DNA from: Fasciola hepatica
Lineage: Eukaryota > Platyhelminthes > Trematoda > Plagiorchiida > Fasciolidae
Assembly (NCBI GenBank): GCA_948099385.1
Contig: CANUEZ040000183.1
Location: 5,952,001-6,016,000, forward strand
DNA: 64,000 nucleotides
Direction: 5' to 3'
The notes below the pieces were generated by a model, which was given only the letters and a program-made list of their open reading frames with translations, searched no databases and had not been told where the DNA came from. Made by a program: the position numbers and the translations under genes. Position 1 is the first letter of the stretch. Each line of letters opens with the position of its first letter. Below, one piece after another: positions 38,012 through 51,700 of the stretch.

Positions 38012-39010
38012 ACTTTTCATTCATCATCACGCAGCGTTTTACATCCCGGATATAAACAAATAAGTGTGTCACAGATTCCATTCGTTTTCTTCACATTGTG
38101 AGTCAAAAATGCATTGTCACGCTAGTCCGCTGACTGGGAATTCAGTCTCTGAATCTCGAATCTGAAACGACTAAATTATGCCAGAGGTCATGTGTTCTCA
38201 CAATTCAGATGAGAGCGGTGTATTGTGCAGCTTCACTGCACTCGAAGTTTTCTGATCCCAAACACTAGCCTCGACTCACGCCACATGATAGCAAAGCATA
38301 ACGGAATTGACGCCAGGCTATAAGAAGACATTTTCGGATGAAAAGAATAATGTCCAGACGTTAGAGGTGATGGTTTAGAGGGTAATTTCGAACTATATAG
38401 AAAATATTGGTGCCAAAATCATCCTTATCCTTACTATGCCCTAAATTTCTAGTTACTATGCGTTAACTGAACCTTCGAGTTGGAACAACATGAATTTAGC
38501 GTAGATTCTCTCCTTTCTCGAACCTGTTGTGTCGTGTCTCGGCAATATCGTTACAGAAGTAATTTCATTTTTGTCACCGTGGAAAGTCAGCGGTACTCAC
38601 AGGATATTGGTTCCAATTTATCATTATGCTGCTTTTGACTTTAAAGTCCATGGTTCGAGTTAGTAAAATGGAGCGGGGAACAAATGAACATGTACTACAC
38701 AGTTTGGCTAATTTATGCTTTGCCTCATCTGAACAAAATCTTGGCACAGCTATCCCTGGACACCCATTTCATGTTGAAGACTTTGCCAACCGCTGTTTGA
38801 ATCTCCTGGTAATTACTAGACGATTTCAGCTTTTCCTGTGAATACAAACGCCATGAGTGACCGTGAGCACTAATGTACGCGGCACAGTTTGTAATGGATT
38901 TTGTACATTAACGACTTGGGTTCGATTTCCACTACCCCCGGTTACTTCCTCACTTGACGGCCTTTGATTGATCATTGTCTCTTTCCTGATTTGTTGTTCA
39001 TTGTTGTGTA

Positions 39011-39030
39011 ATATATATATATATATATAT
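39011..39030. repeat. (AT)10 microsatellite
   Basis: Ten perfect AT units. A B-box-like motif (GGGTTCGATTTCC, 38918-38930) lies about 80 bp upstream, so the AT run could be the 3' tail of a degraded tRNA-derived SINE. Confidence 0.95.
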
Positions 39031-39831
39031 GGAGAGTAGAAGAATGTTATCACTTTACTAGTCTACGTCTCTGTTCGTGCTTTTATATGAAGATAAGCAC
39101 AAAAGTCATTTTGATTGCCGAAACTCACCGTGTTACATTTAGTAAAGGAAAAATATTGTTTCATGAACGGAACGCAGAGTGAACCGATCTATCAATCACT
39201 TAAATCTCTGGAACCATATAAATTTAACAACAATCGCTTACTATGCCCAACTTGAATTGTAGAGAACGTGCGAATGATACGTTGAAAAAAGACTTCTAAT
39301 TTTAAAACCATCTTCCAATCTTACTGAAAGTGGGTGATATTTCAGTCTCAAATTGGGGAGACTGATAGAGTAAGTGCGATTGTCACACTTGAGGTGAAAA
39401 GTTCTCTTCCGCATTTTCAAAATATCAATCATAAGCCAGAGTTCAATATTCTATAGGCATTGTCGATAGCATCATTGTTCATGGATTGAAGGTCGCGTGA
39501 ATCTAGGACAAATAGATGCTTTTCAATTCGTCATTCCCCAACGGACTAATCAAGAAGAATCGTGGACGCGATGCGTTTTGCGTAAAGTAAATCTAACATA
39601 GTCTTCTTTTTGGAGAACACAGATTGGCCAAAAAGCTCATTTTCAGAGATTCATACTGACGCCATTTTATCACGATACAATACGACCCAAGGGATCGGAC
39701 CAGATAGAAAAATATGGAGTGACAAACACTAATGATGACAGAACGACAGGGAAACATTGATAACCCTGACTCAAACCAGGACCGGATGCGAACTGTTTCT
39801 CATGTAATATTTGGATTTTCATCTCGTCTAT

Positions 39832-40130
39832 GGCTTATTGTGGAGGGGAGGGTGGATCAGGGCAGAATAAAAGCCCACACGAATTGCTTTTGAGCTCACA
39901 GAGGGGGTTGTGTAGGCGGATACTGACAGCCTTATCCCTGGCCAGGAAGCGATGTTTTGCCGGTCGACTCCGGACCTCATATAAGGCACGAAAACCCTCG
40001 GACACGTTAACTGTATGACTAAACCGGTCTGTGTGCGAAACCACCGCACCAATGAGTGATTTGATTTTTTTATTGTTCAGCCAAGCTGAAAGGGCCGGGG
40101 GATCGTGGATACGTCCAGACAAAAGCCTGA
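39832..40130. other. GC-richer block with open frames on both strands
   Basis: This 300-bp block is clearly GC-richer than its neighbours and carries frames of 62 to 95 codons on both strands. Its composition suggests inserted DNA or a degraded mobile element. No motif identifies it and no terminal repeats are visible. Confidence 0.35.
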
Positions 40131-41442
40131 TCGTGCAGTCGGAGTACGTTGTTCCAAAGGCACAAGTAAATAAGCATTCAGGACGAAGAAGCGAGTTTGA
40201 TTGAAAATGATTAGAGGTAATTTGTGGATGTTTTGCTTTTCAGCAAACCTACTGAACTGATGTGTTGTTCTATTCATCCATTACTGACTATGACGCATTC
40301 ATCACCAGATGTTCATTTCGGGGGAGAAAATTGGTCGTGAAATAAAGTGTGAATTACGCGATTGCTACCTAATATACTCCCAACAATCAATCATCCGATT
40401 TTACACCGGGTGAGGCATACGGATGAAAACCACTGACTTCGGTTCAGCGTATGTGACTGAAGAACAAGTAGTTGATGGCTACAAGCTTTGTGGAACTTTC
40501 ATGACTTACATTCATCTTGAATGCTAAGAGCCGGTTCAAGCAAAATCTACACTATTATCTCTACCTGGTTGACAAACAAAAATGTATGCAAATGGTCACT
40601 TTAATGAGTGGGTTCAAAATGCTATTCCATTACCTATCCACAGTTTTCCACAATGAGTTGTAAGTTTAATACGGACCATGAAAACCATTTGTGCTATTCT
40701 GTTCATAGTTGTGCGAAAATGTCTTCTTAAATACTCTTCCGAATCAAAATAGGCACTCCGCGATAACGGATCACTATACATCAGTCTTATAGGGCCCTAT
40801 CAAAAGGAATGTCGTAATCGTGTCCCCACCTACAACCTGTTCCGAGGAAGTGATCGCATTTCACTAATGCTTCGAAAACGTTAGACTGTATACAAAGATA
40901 TGATGTAATGAAACATCATGTCCAATCAAAGTGCATTCAATCAACAAAAGGGAGACAATAGACTACATTTTCTGAGTTATGTGTATACCGTTCAGGTACT
41001 TTTCACTGAATGTGACCATCTATTTCCGTAAGAGTAAAATCGTGGAACGGCAGATAATTGTTCACCTTTAGTTGGATCGCACGGTGTACTGCTTCTCGTG
41101 ACTTGGTGAATTCTGTTTGCATGGCAACTAGGCCAAATGTCGTGTCAACGACACATATACTATCCAAAAACTTATGGTCACGTTCGAAGAAGCCAACTGT
41201 GGACCCCAGCTTCGTTCTTGATATTTTTACGAGGAATGCTTCAGCTAGGGGTGAACCTAGTTGTGTTCCATAGCTGTACTGTCTCGTTGATCGCACAAAG
41301 TTCCATGAAGTTGAAACCGAACGTTAAATATGTATCGAAGTATAAGCTCATTCAAGACTTCCATTAATAAGCTGTTGTTTATAATTTTCTTCTTTCACCA
41401 CGAAGTTGACGGTTTCAAATAATGGTGCATTGCGGCTGTTTA

Positions 41443-41460
41443 CTACCACTCTAGTGGTAG
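41443..41460. repeat. Near-perfect 18-bp palindrome
   Basis: CTACCACT and AGTGGTAG are perfect 8-bp complements separated by two bases (CT). It could be a dimeric protein-binding site or a chance palindrome; no gene lies next to it. Confidence 0.7.
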
Positions 41461-44400
41461 CGTAACTTTTGTACTAGATATTTTAATCCTTTATTCCTTA
41501 TATGAAATCCAAGTGTCCTTTGAAGGTGTTTTCTCAATAATTTAGCTATTACTGATAGCCAGCCAACTACACTTTAATAGAGTGAATTTGTCGTTGACAG
41601 CAATCAACACTTCACATTCTCACACTTTCGTCCGAGGATAATAAGGCTCATAGTGCATACGTTTCTGAATGCCAGAACAAGTTCATAGTGAAGCTGACCA
41701 TATGCAGCAGCGCAATGCGGACAATTTGAGAAGAACTAAGGTTCCTCTATTTTGTCAACATTTTCGTTCTATTATAATGAACGATCTCGTGAAAAGCTGG
41801 ATCCATTTGTGAGATAAGGATGAATTATTGAAAAGAGAACACTCGTTGAAGGTCACGGGTTAGTACAACAAAGTAATTTTCTCTATAAGTTCATCCAGTT
41901 TCGGATAAAATAAACAAAACTGGAACACCCGTTATTGACAATAGATAAAAACTGTAAATGTGTCACACCTTGGGGTACCGATATCCTCAAGGAATGATGA
42001 ACTTGTTTAGTTTGTAAGGACATTAATGGGTGGGAAACTCCATCGGAATGTCGCTGCATCCATCGGCTTTCTGCACTCAGTTTCATCAACTAGATGGCGA
42101 ATAAACGCCTCCAGCGAGGAATGATCTTTCGTTCTTCATTTATAACATGACTATGCATGAGTGCAATGGAAGGGGCGCACCCCACAGTCACACAGGCCCA
42201 CGTCACTATTGGTGATAAATGGCAATCAGACACCGAGACTTGGAGTGGAGAACCATTTAAGGTCCAAATAGGTCAGGCATGACAACGAACCGGGTGCCAG
42301 TAGACTAGTGTCTTCCTCCGAAACAACCCGTGATGTCGGGGATTCGAGTCTCTAGACTTCACAATGTTAACCAAAAGCTCTCAATCACTTGACCACCATT
42401 GCACTGCACGTTTCAAAAAAGTGGTTACCTCATTTCCAACGAATAGACAGTTGGCTGAGTTTTAGTGCTGTCGAGTAATTTCCTCCGAACTTGAAAGGAG
42501 TGCTCAAGTGTGACGGAATCAAAACTACCATCAGCTCGTCGTTATTTATTTAGGTTATTGTCAAATGTATAGATTCACTTCTCTGTGTGACGGCCTTCTT
42601 GTCCGAACAAGCTGAAAATCAAAAAGGGACAAGGCTTTGCCAATTTCACGCTATTTTGCTTGAACACAATGTGAATAAAAAGAGTCATATCTCATTGTCA
42701 GAAGCCAAATGAACTATCCATAGTCGGCGAAGATATTGATTCTGAGTGTTATTGTTAAGCGGCTTATAAGATCCCAATAAGTCAGGCTTGAGTACAAGCC
42801 AGACGAATTTTGTTTTCGAGAAGAAATCATTGTTTGCATGTCACGGGTAGTTATCTGAAAATCTCAACAAAATTTCGAGGCAAACGAAACCCAAAGAAAT
42901 AAAGGCTGGGGTTCGAAAACCTCAGTCTAAGTTGACTAATGTTCAGCATTAGGCAAACTACGCTGAATGCACCTTTCTGTCCGTGTGTGTTTACCAACAA
43001 AGACATGAATTCGAAAGTCTATTTTTCTTTTTGTTTGCAGCAGAACTGAAAACTTTGGTCGACCTCATTGCTGTGAAAACATAATATTTTTGTTTGGTAT
43101 TTGTTGCTTCCATTGAAACCTCAAAGGAAAGTCATTTTTCTCGGTGGTAATTAACTATTCAAATGACAGATTATTGTTGTTGTTGTTGTGGGGGGGGGAA
43201 TTCTGTGAACCAATGAAAAATTAAAACCGAATGACACGACAACTGGGGAGCACGATGATCCAAACTGCTCTTTCCCATTTACAATACCATTCGAGATGAC
43301 GAACTCGCAGAAGTGAATGTAAAAGCCAATTACTGGCAAGGTCAGCTTAAATCAACATCACTAGATTTTGAATACTGCTGTTCTATTTTGCTTTTTTATG
43401 GATAAGGAAAACGTTTAAGGACGTGACAACCGATCACCGATGTGTGCACTATATCATTGGAAAGCAAATCATGCTAGAAGAACTCAAACTCAGTAAATGT
43501 TTGGTCATATAAAAGCTTCCTCGTCGAAGAAGTCTTTGGTTTCACTTTCGTTGGGGATTTTCTTGACATTCGCAGATGATCATTGGGAACAACTTGTTAA
43601 CCACTCCACATGACAGGGGCCACATTATAATGGGTGATTAGGCGAGCTTTTTGCACTAGCTCAGTGTGTTGCTCTGGATTTTTTTAGTTTTAATCTACTC
43701 CCTTGTTATTATACAATGTGTACACCATATCAGGAAGAGCGTCGCTAAGTGTTTCACAAGAAAACCCATCGTCCCGTGATGGTAAAATTAGATGGAGCTT
43801 ATAACATTTACCACAGTCGAACGACACAAAGTTCAGCAACTGAAAAGGATGCATTCGTGTTATTGGCTATGGGGGTTCCAGTCAGTTTTGAACAACTGAC
43901 GAAACATTTGAACAACCTGTCCAATGCTTTGGAATTACCCGTTTCTAGGATTTAACGCCCCGGTGATTCCTTGCCATTTTCAATCAAAGTTATCAAGTTT
44001 TCTGTTCACAGGAATCTCCTTTGCAACAGCTGTCATTCAGCTCAAGAAAGAAAGTTTATTTAGACTCAATAAGTAGCCTGGTTTGTGTGCCAATCGGGGA
44101 TTTTAGGAGAGGTGAGGAAGAGTGTTCAAACGAATAGTTGTGGGAGTCTTTCGCACCAGGTTGTCGGCCGGAACAGCATGATTTTTGCTAGGGAATCTTT
44201 GTATAAATCAGCTCTGTTGCGACCAACATACGTGGACTGTTCTGACAAAGAGTGTCCTCCAAGCACAAGTGAAATTACTATGAATGGAGCACGAATAGTA
44301 TAATAACCAAATAATAATAACCAATTCCAATAAAGTCAACTCATTCCAGTTTAACTCAAGGTCAGTTGTACTCATCAGCCAAAATGTTTACCACGATTTT

Positions 44401-45473
44401 GCGGCCTTCGTTGAGCACAAATTGACTGGACTAGGGATCGGAAACGTGCAGCTTTGCGATCAGAATAATGTTCCCTCTAAAGTATCGGAATACTCTCGGA
44501 AGGTGTCCGCACTTTTGTCATGCGTCCAAAAAAGGTATCTGCAAACAGGAGTGGATCAATGCAGCTTTCAGCTCTTCGCTGCAATTCTCAAGATACTTCA
44601 TCTAAAATGCGATTATATAATACAGCAATAAATGGGAAGTGGGGGAGTAGTTGGATAAAGTTCAATATCGGGAGGTGGCCAAACTGCTTTGTTTCGGAAT
44701 CCACTTTTAAGTTTTTGCATCTAACAGTGAATGCCGAGACCTGGACTGGAACCGGCGACCATTCCGTTGTGAAACCCATGGTTATTACCTAACACTTTTA
44801 ATATGGATCTACATTTTTCAAGATGGTACTCGTTGAAGAAAACTACCAACTTACTCCTCTGTGGGGTCCATCTCTTGGTGGATATCATGGTCCGAAAGTA
44901 ACTGAGATTTGTGATAGAAAGTTATCAATGAAGGTTTTTTCAGTAACCACGACGAAAAGCTATTTTTAAAAGTGAAAACGTCTCGTACACAAAGACACAC
45001 AGCTCCACAACTATAAAAGTCGTTTTGTCTGTACATCTGATGCGAAAGGAAAAGCTACGTAAACCTGATCATTCAGGTTTTGGTTCACTTTTTTCCATGA
45101 TAACGATGTAACCTTGGACGCGATAGACAGTACAAATAAGCAGGCCATTGAATTGATTTTCCTATTTGGAACAAGATCTACTCAATATTTCTTGGTTAAA
45201 AAAACAACTCACAACATTTACCTTGAAGAAAGTGAGAAATATCACGAACTTTGGGCTGCACACAAAATCAGCTCTCTTGACAGTAGTATTGACAGTATGT
45301 CAACGCTAGATGGAATGTGTGCGCTAGATTGGTTCAATGAGTGTCTATTAGTCAGCTGAATTTCTGACGATAAATAAAGGCACAAATAACTGCACAGACG
45401 GTTACTGATTGAGGCAACTAATACTGAACCTCAAAATGCTACAGCAGGCTCTGCAAAAGTGCGAATCAACTTG
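41461..45473. other. Gene-poor stretch
   Basis: No gene is well supported. A very strong acceptor (CTTTTTGTTTGCAG, ending at 43040) precedes a 43-nt stretch to a TAA that reads naturally and could be a terminal exon. A B-box-like motif (GGGGATTCGAGTCTC) lies at 42338-42352. Plus-strand frames at 43749-43955, about 44311-44631 and 45114-45359 lack splice support and recognised motifs. Confidence 0.4.
43174..43198 (+). repeat. (TTG)5 followed by a G9 tract
   Basis: Five TTG units (43174-43188) run directly into nine consecutive Gs (43190-43198). This is compound simple sequence, prone to slippage. Confidence 0.9.
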
Positions 45474-45785
45474 CTACCTCATGCCAGGTAGAAATATGTT
45501 TGATACTTCTGTATAAACGACGGTTCTTGGTAGGACCAATATGCGATAAATTGTGGCGAAAAAAGACATGTGCGGAATGTTTTCATCACATTTTTGAAAC
45601 CGCTTCTTGATCATCATCGGTTTTTTCTTTTTCGCAGAAAAATGTTTGCTTTTCAAACGCTTTTCGAGAATTGGTGATAAAAATGACAATAGATCCGGTT
45701 GGAATGATGATTTGTTAGAGCCATTTGTGCAATCCACGAATGACTTGCTGGTTTTTGTGGTAATTTTTGGTAAAGTGGCAGCCAT
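45474..45785 (-). CDS. Hypothetical single-exon ORF, 103 aa
   Basis: On the minus strand a true ATG (GTATGGCTGCC, G at +4) opens a 103-codon frame to TAG. About 58% of codons start with a purine. The middle has a lysine-rich run (AKKKKPMMIKKR) like a nuclear localisation or nucleic-acid-binding segment. The C-terminal third is hydrophobic. No family is recognised. A complementary plus-strand frame at 45607-45837 overlaps it. One frame of this length is expected by chance in 64 kb, so the call rests on the ATG and the composition. Confidence 0.2.
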   Translation of the reverse strand: MAATLPKITTKTSKSFVDCTNGSNKSSFQPDLLSFLSPILEKRLKSKHFSAKKKKPMMIKKRFQKCDENIPHMSFFATIYRILVLPRTVVYTEVSNIFLPGMR

Positions 45786-48700
45786 ACGTATTGCTCCAAA
45801 GCCTCATACTTCAGTGCAGAAAATCCGTCCAATATAAATCATATCTTCGGACTAAATGCATGCTTTTGAAGTCTTCCCATACTTATGATTTGAAAAAGGG
45901 AAATTTATATTCTACTTTGCCAATCTTTGAATCGGAGTATTTTTACCCATGGAAATCGTTATTTTAATTTTGTCAAAATGCGTCATTCCAAAAGAATACC
46001 TGTTTAGGGAATCACCAGCACCAATACGGATTTCCTCCTTCCAGATTCCGTGTTCTCAAAGGGAGACCACTGCTTATAACAATAAGATGATTGCAAAAGT
46101 ATGTGGAAGGCAGAGGAATCAAAACATGTTTTTGCAGAAAGCATCCCAATTAAGAACAACCTCCATATTCTTTGGAAATCAAAATGACGAAAGCCCTGTA
46201 CTATCACGATGAACGAATATCCTTTGGTGCAGAGTCCCAAAAGAAGATATTTAGAAGCAAGCATTTGTTGAAATATAGGGGTAAAACACACACTGTAGAT
46301 AAGTATCCCGAATGTTCATTTCGAAAGCGATAGAATTCAAATAATCGTGATTCAGGTTTGCCCTGTGACGCAACTGGAAGATAAGTGGGCAAGTCATGCG
46401 TTGTCCGCGGATCTTGATGAGTCAGCCAAGAGGAATAATTTTATCCTGGATCGGTTTTCACCAAAACAAGTCATTGGCTCTCTGCGACATTTTTAATGGA
46501 AACTGGTCGACTCTACCGATGTCCAATGTCTGCCCCTATTTCCAGTTGACGATAGCTCCGATAAATTTAACGAACATTCTTTAATAATTCCGACTGATCG
46601 AGGTTCTGCTTTCATAAATTTTACGTCTATTTTAGGGACAATATTCGACCTACTCGACATTTTGATACGATGTACTTGATTTGGATGAAATGCGCCGCTG
46701 TGAATAACTTGCATTAGTAGACCTCTGAACTTCTTTTCAATATAACTGCATACAAAACAGTCAGCACTAACTGTACTCCACAATACGGATGAAGCGCAGT
46801 CTCTACTAATGACGAATATTTACAGATAAGAAAGACCATATAGTCTGATAGTAGGCCAAAATATACTGCTCAGTAACATCCAAGTAAGAACAGCCGTTAT
46901 TACCGAACACTATTGTGAATGAGAAACCACAAAGCTAATGAAACTGGATTCACTTGTTTGTCCATGAATGCTTTCATATATGTGGAGTTTCGTTTTATAT
47001 GAACAGATAGAAGGCTACAGCTGCATTGCAACCGGTCAAATTGGTGGTATGCTGTTACCCAGCTTAGTGAGCTGAACAAATAATTGGATCGATTTTGTGA
47101 AGCTTTTCAGTTCCGACGATGTACCGCATTTCACTGTAGAGTTAAACTGTCTGCCGTAAAATATACAGACATAACAGGGGGGACAAAAGAATATGAATTT
47201 TATAGATGAATAAAGATTAGCTCTAAACTAATCTCTACTCAATGGAATATAAAATATCCTCCTTGATCGGAGTGTATGGTAGGAATTAGACTGTTGGAAC
47301 ACCTAAAATAAATAGGTACTTTAGGTGGTTTTGTATTGAAAACGTCCCAAAATTTAAAGACACAAAGATGAGACTTGTCACACTGAACCTAAAGTGCTAT
47401 TTCAACAGGCAATATACAAAGTGTTACATCGGAGCCGAGGTCATTTCGAAGTTCATCGATTGTAAGCTGGTCCTAAGAAAGGTGACCCAAGGCAACTGAA
47501 AAGTCGACTGACCACGATATTTCCCGGAAGAGTTTTTACCGATCAGTAAACACTTACCCGTACCAATACGAAAACGCCATGGCCATCAAATAAGATGGAC
47601 AAAACCTTAAAAGTTGGAGATGAGGGCTAGGTACACGGTCAACAAAAATGAGACCTGAACTTGGATAATACTTCAGTCCACAAAAATAATGTTTTATCTA
47701 TTGTAAAACATTCACCCGGGCAAAATTTTTGATCAGCTAGTAATTTATTTAGTGGGGTACTCCATTCATTTTATTTAAGTACACATAAAGCGTTTACGTA
47801 TGTTCTTTCAGCTAATGATAATGATCTGGGTCTCTCTGGTGTTATTCGCCCAAATTCTGCGCATCATTGCGTAAAAAACAGTATTCATTTTGATCATCGC
47901 CAACAAGTGCTTTCACGATTCACTTCATAGTGGAGCTGACTTCTTCAAAATCCTTCGTAACTTATCGGAATACAACCGCTGAAAATTTCTTCATATTCAA
48001 CAAACTTGGGGGACGCACATTGATAAGTAGGCTCAATTTCAGTGTGTCATGTAATTTCAGCAGAACATATTATGACCGGTCAGGGATCCAGACCAATAAG
48101 ACAAATTGAAGGGAGTGATGGGAGTTATGCACACCCCCAAAAAGTGGTACAAGCCTTATCAAAGCTGCAAGTTTGAATCATTTTCTGATGGAAGCTGGAA
48201 CTGGACGTTGTCCGAAAATTGTCGGTAATTATGAGAATCTTTCAGAACGGCATAAATACCCGGTTTTTTCAAATGTCTAGCATTTTAAATTGTTTGCTCT
48301 TTAACTGATTGAAATATAATAAAAGTAGTGAACCAAGTTCAAGGCAATTTGAACTGCGGTTGCTAAACTGCAACGGAACTCCCTTTGAATCCATTTAGTT
48401 GGGCTCTCTAGTCATCAACTTTTACAGTGAGGGAAGGTACTGTATGAGGTAAATTATGTTATAAACACAAACTTCTTCACAAAAATACTTTCACTGCTAC
48501 ACACGTTCAAACGTTGAGTCAGTCTAAGTCTCCTCAAACCCATGAGATGGATATTCGATATGAAAATGGGTATCGTGGATAGCTCGAGTTTGGTGAAAGT
48601 GATTATCCGGCCATAATATAAATCATAGTGTGAACGGCAGATAATTTGTTTTTTGTGTGTATTCTGTTCGGCGACAAACTGGAATGGTAGGACCTAATAC

Positions 48701-51700
48701 GGTGCAGAAAGAAGCACGCATAAGCAAAGATGCCACACTTTTTGTCAACAGACATACAAAGGAGGATAATCCCGAGCAGACAATACTGCTAGCCGATAGA
48801 ATCCTAATGAAAGGTCGCTAGTGAGGTGCAACTACACTCTGATCATTTGTTTGGCTCAGGGTTTATTCCAGTTCCAACGAATAAAAAGCGATCTATCAAA
48901 TACTACGTGAAATAGAGGCGTATTCTATCTGGTAAGAGCTTTGAGGGCCGAATGAAAAAGGAAGATATTTATCCAAGTTTGATTTCAAGGTCGTCCATCT
49001 ATATATCGGTGGACATTGAGTAACTGGAACAATGGCTAAAATACGAGTGAAAGTGATTCTGTAACGATATTCCACCTACTAGTCTTTAATAATGTGTCAT
49101 CGTTGACGGACATTACATCTTCCTCTAGAAAATGTTAGCTGGGAGCAAGAAAACTAACTGATATTGAGCGTGCTATTCTCGTCACATTTTAACGAAAGTA
49201 GTCTAACCTATGGTCACATACCGGCCGACAGAAGTGTTCGTTCCCGTTTTCAGTTGCCAGAAGCCAACCAACAAATCAGTCAACTAACTTAGGAACATTC
49301 CGGAGAAACTATTTTCATTCGATGGTAAGGGCGAAGACGGAGAACTGCCTACTTGTAGTACTGACTGAATGAAAAATGGATTACTATGACTTCGTATACG
49401 GTTATTGAGTGTAGCTGTATGTGTCACGTTACCATAGTTATTGCATTCATTGCGCGATCTGCCGTGGTAAACGGACAAACATTGTGTTGTCAAGGAATCC
49501 CCACATACTAGAATCACCGTTCACCGAAACCTTCCGGTCACTGTCATCAGATATGGGCTATGATTGTCCAAATGGCAATAAACCGAGAAGCATATAAACT
49601 GCTCCTCGCATATGAGGCTGAGGATTACCAATGGCACGTGGGATCTGTCACCATCTGATACCAGACACAATATAATAATGGTGATGGATACTGGTCTACT
49701 TTCGTGGAAAATAGTGATGGTTACACATAGTGGTCGTAATAAACATGTTGCTGTTACGTATTTCTAAGGAAGAACAATACTGCTTGACAAATCTCTATCC
49801 AATGATTTCAAATTGAAATGTAGACTTGTTCTTTTTCATTGAGCCAGTTAGGCTAGATTACGAACCGCATCGACACCAGTGCTGGCCATATTGCAGCTTA
49901 AAAGTGATTCACTGGGCATTTTCCGTGTGTGCCTATACGATTATCAAGAGATTGCTTCACGTGATTTGCTTTTTTTGCACGCTCTGCAGATAATCTTGTT
50001 TGAAATATCAAACAATATTCCAGAAAATAGCCATACATCCTTGTATTGGCTCCTCTAAAATACAGTCAAGTTTATATGAACTAGTTCTCTTCTTATCGCC
50101 ATTGGCGAACATTCATTAAATATGAGAAATATATGGAAGAATTTTACCGTGATCGGTTTTTATTCGCGTACTCAAATCAACCACTTTTTCTCTCTAAAGC
50201 CGGAGAGAAAGCATATCGAAGCTGTTCGTCAATTTCTTGCGTCTGGGCCCATGCCTTATCATCCAAAAAGTGAAATCTCGTAGGAATGGCCATTTCCGGT
50301 CTATTGCAGATTTCTTTGTGAAGGATGAGCCGAACTATGAGTGATCGTGTGACAGAACAAGGAAACTCCTAATTGCCTGAAATTCCGATTATCAATTTCG
50401 ATATGGTTTTTAATAGGGTTGATACAAACACATTTGTGAAGGTATCATCTTTTTTCTGTCCAGTAATTTTCACTGAGTCTATTCCCTCAGGAGTGGCAGA
50501 ACCAAAATCTTTTTCAAGATATACGTATGCTCACTTGGAAACCTATTATTGGAGAATTGGAGTATCCTTGACCTTGCTCATCAAAACAGACGGAAAAAAC
50601 ACCAGTTTTGAGATACAGGCATTTCTTCCATTCTTCTCAATCTCGTACATAAAATGTGTGGATTCTTATTCAAATGGGGTACGTAACAATTCTCCTGAGT
50701 TCTCCTGTAGCTGCGGTCGCACACACGTAAACAAATGGGATCACTGTTCCCGTCAAAGAATGGAAGCAAAGTACCGAAGGGGCCAGTGCAATAGATGAAT
50801 CATCCATCACCCGGATAGCAAATGACCACGGGAAACCCGTCTTCGTCTATGGCGAAACACCTCATGACCTTTCGTCGTTAGATTGATCCGAGTCAAGCGT
50901 TTCGATTGATTGCGCGAAACCGGAACCCGAGGTTCTTAGCCTTTTGTTGGGCCGTATTGATAAGTAAACTTGAGCCCCGACTGTGTGCAGAGAAACTGTT
51001 GAGGCCCACTATATTTTTGTCGTGGCTGTAGCTGATCAGATTTGCTGGAGGAATTCCTAATTTGTTTGACACCGTCTATTCCTATTGTGTTGCTCTGTGC
51101 CCCATTTGAACACGAATGGGCACGTTTTATGTACGCGATTTAGATTCGTGTCTACTATCTGTTTCGACAAATCAGATTATGTTGATTAAGTGACTGACGT
51201 CTCCAGTATAGTTAGCGTAAATTATATTTGCCAAGTCGTCTCTCGCAAGAGTCTGTTATTGAAAGACAATTGTCAATGAATATGCAGAGAAGAAATGCTC
51301 AGAGTTAGACAGCGAAAGTCGTCAACATGAATGACGTTATCTTGACCAGGCATCAGTGTGATGACTGCTTTGGACAACGCAGCACTTTTGTAAAAGATGA
51401 AAGAAGATTTGTCAGATTATAAAATGATAACGTATATGCTCGAACTTTGTATGTACTGAGAACAAAAATGGAAGCCATTGAAAACGTCTTTTTCCGTTCT
51501 GGTCAACAGCATTTTATTCTGCTTGTAACGGTCTCTTCCTCTTAACCCAGTTTTTCGACCTCCGATGAGAAAGGATATATCTATGATGGACGGGAAATCT
51601 CGTCATTGGACTTTTGACTAGGTATGGAGTAGATGAACACACGGTAATGTGACGAAAGGCCAAAGACGGTTATTTTGGCTTTATCCTTATAAACTTTTCA

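Noticed and set aside
43555..43610. F-A-D-D tetrapeptide like the reverse transcriptase active site
   Set aside because: The frame stops within about a dozen codons and has none of the flanking reverse transcriptase blocks.
50373..50798. 141-codon plus-strand frame
   Set aside because: Length compatible with chance; the only internal splice-like pair would leave a 22-nt intron, too short to be real; no recognised domain.
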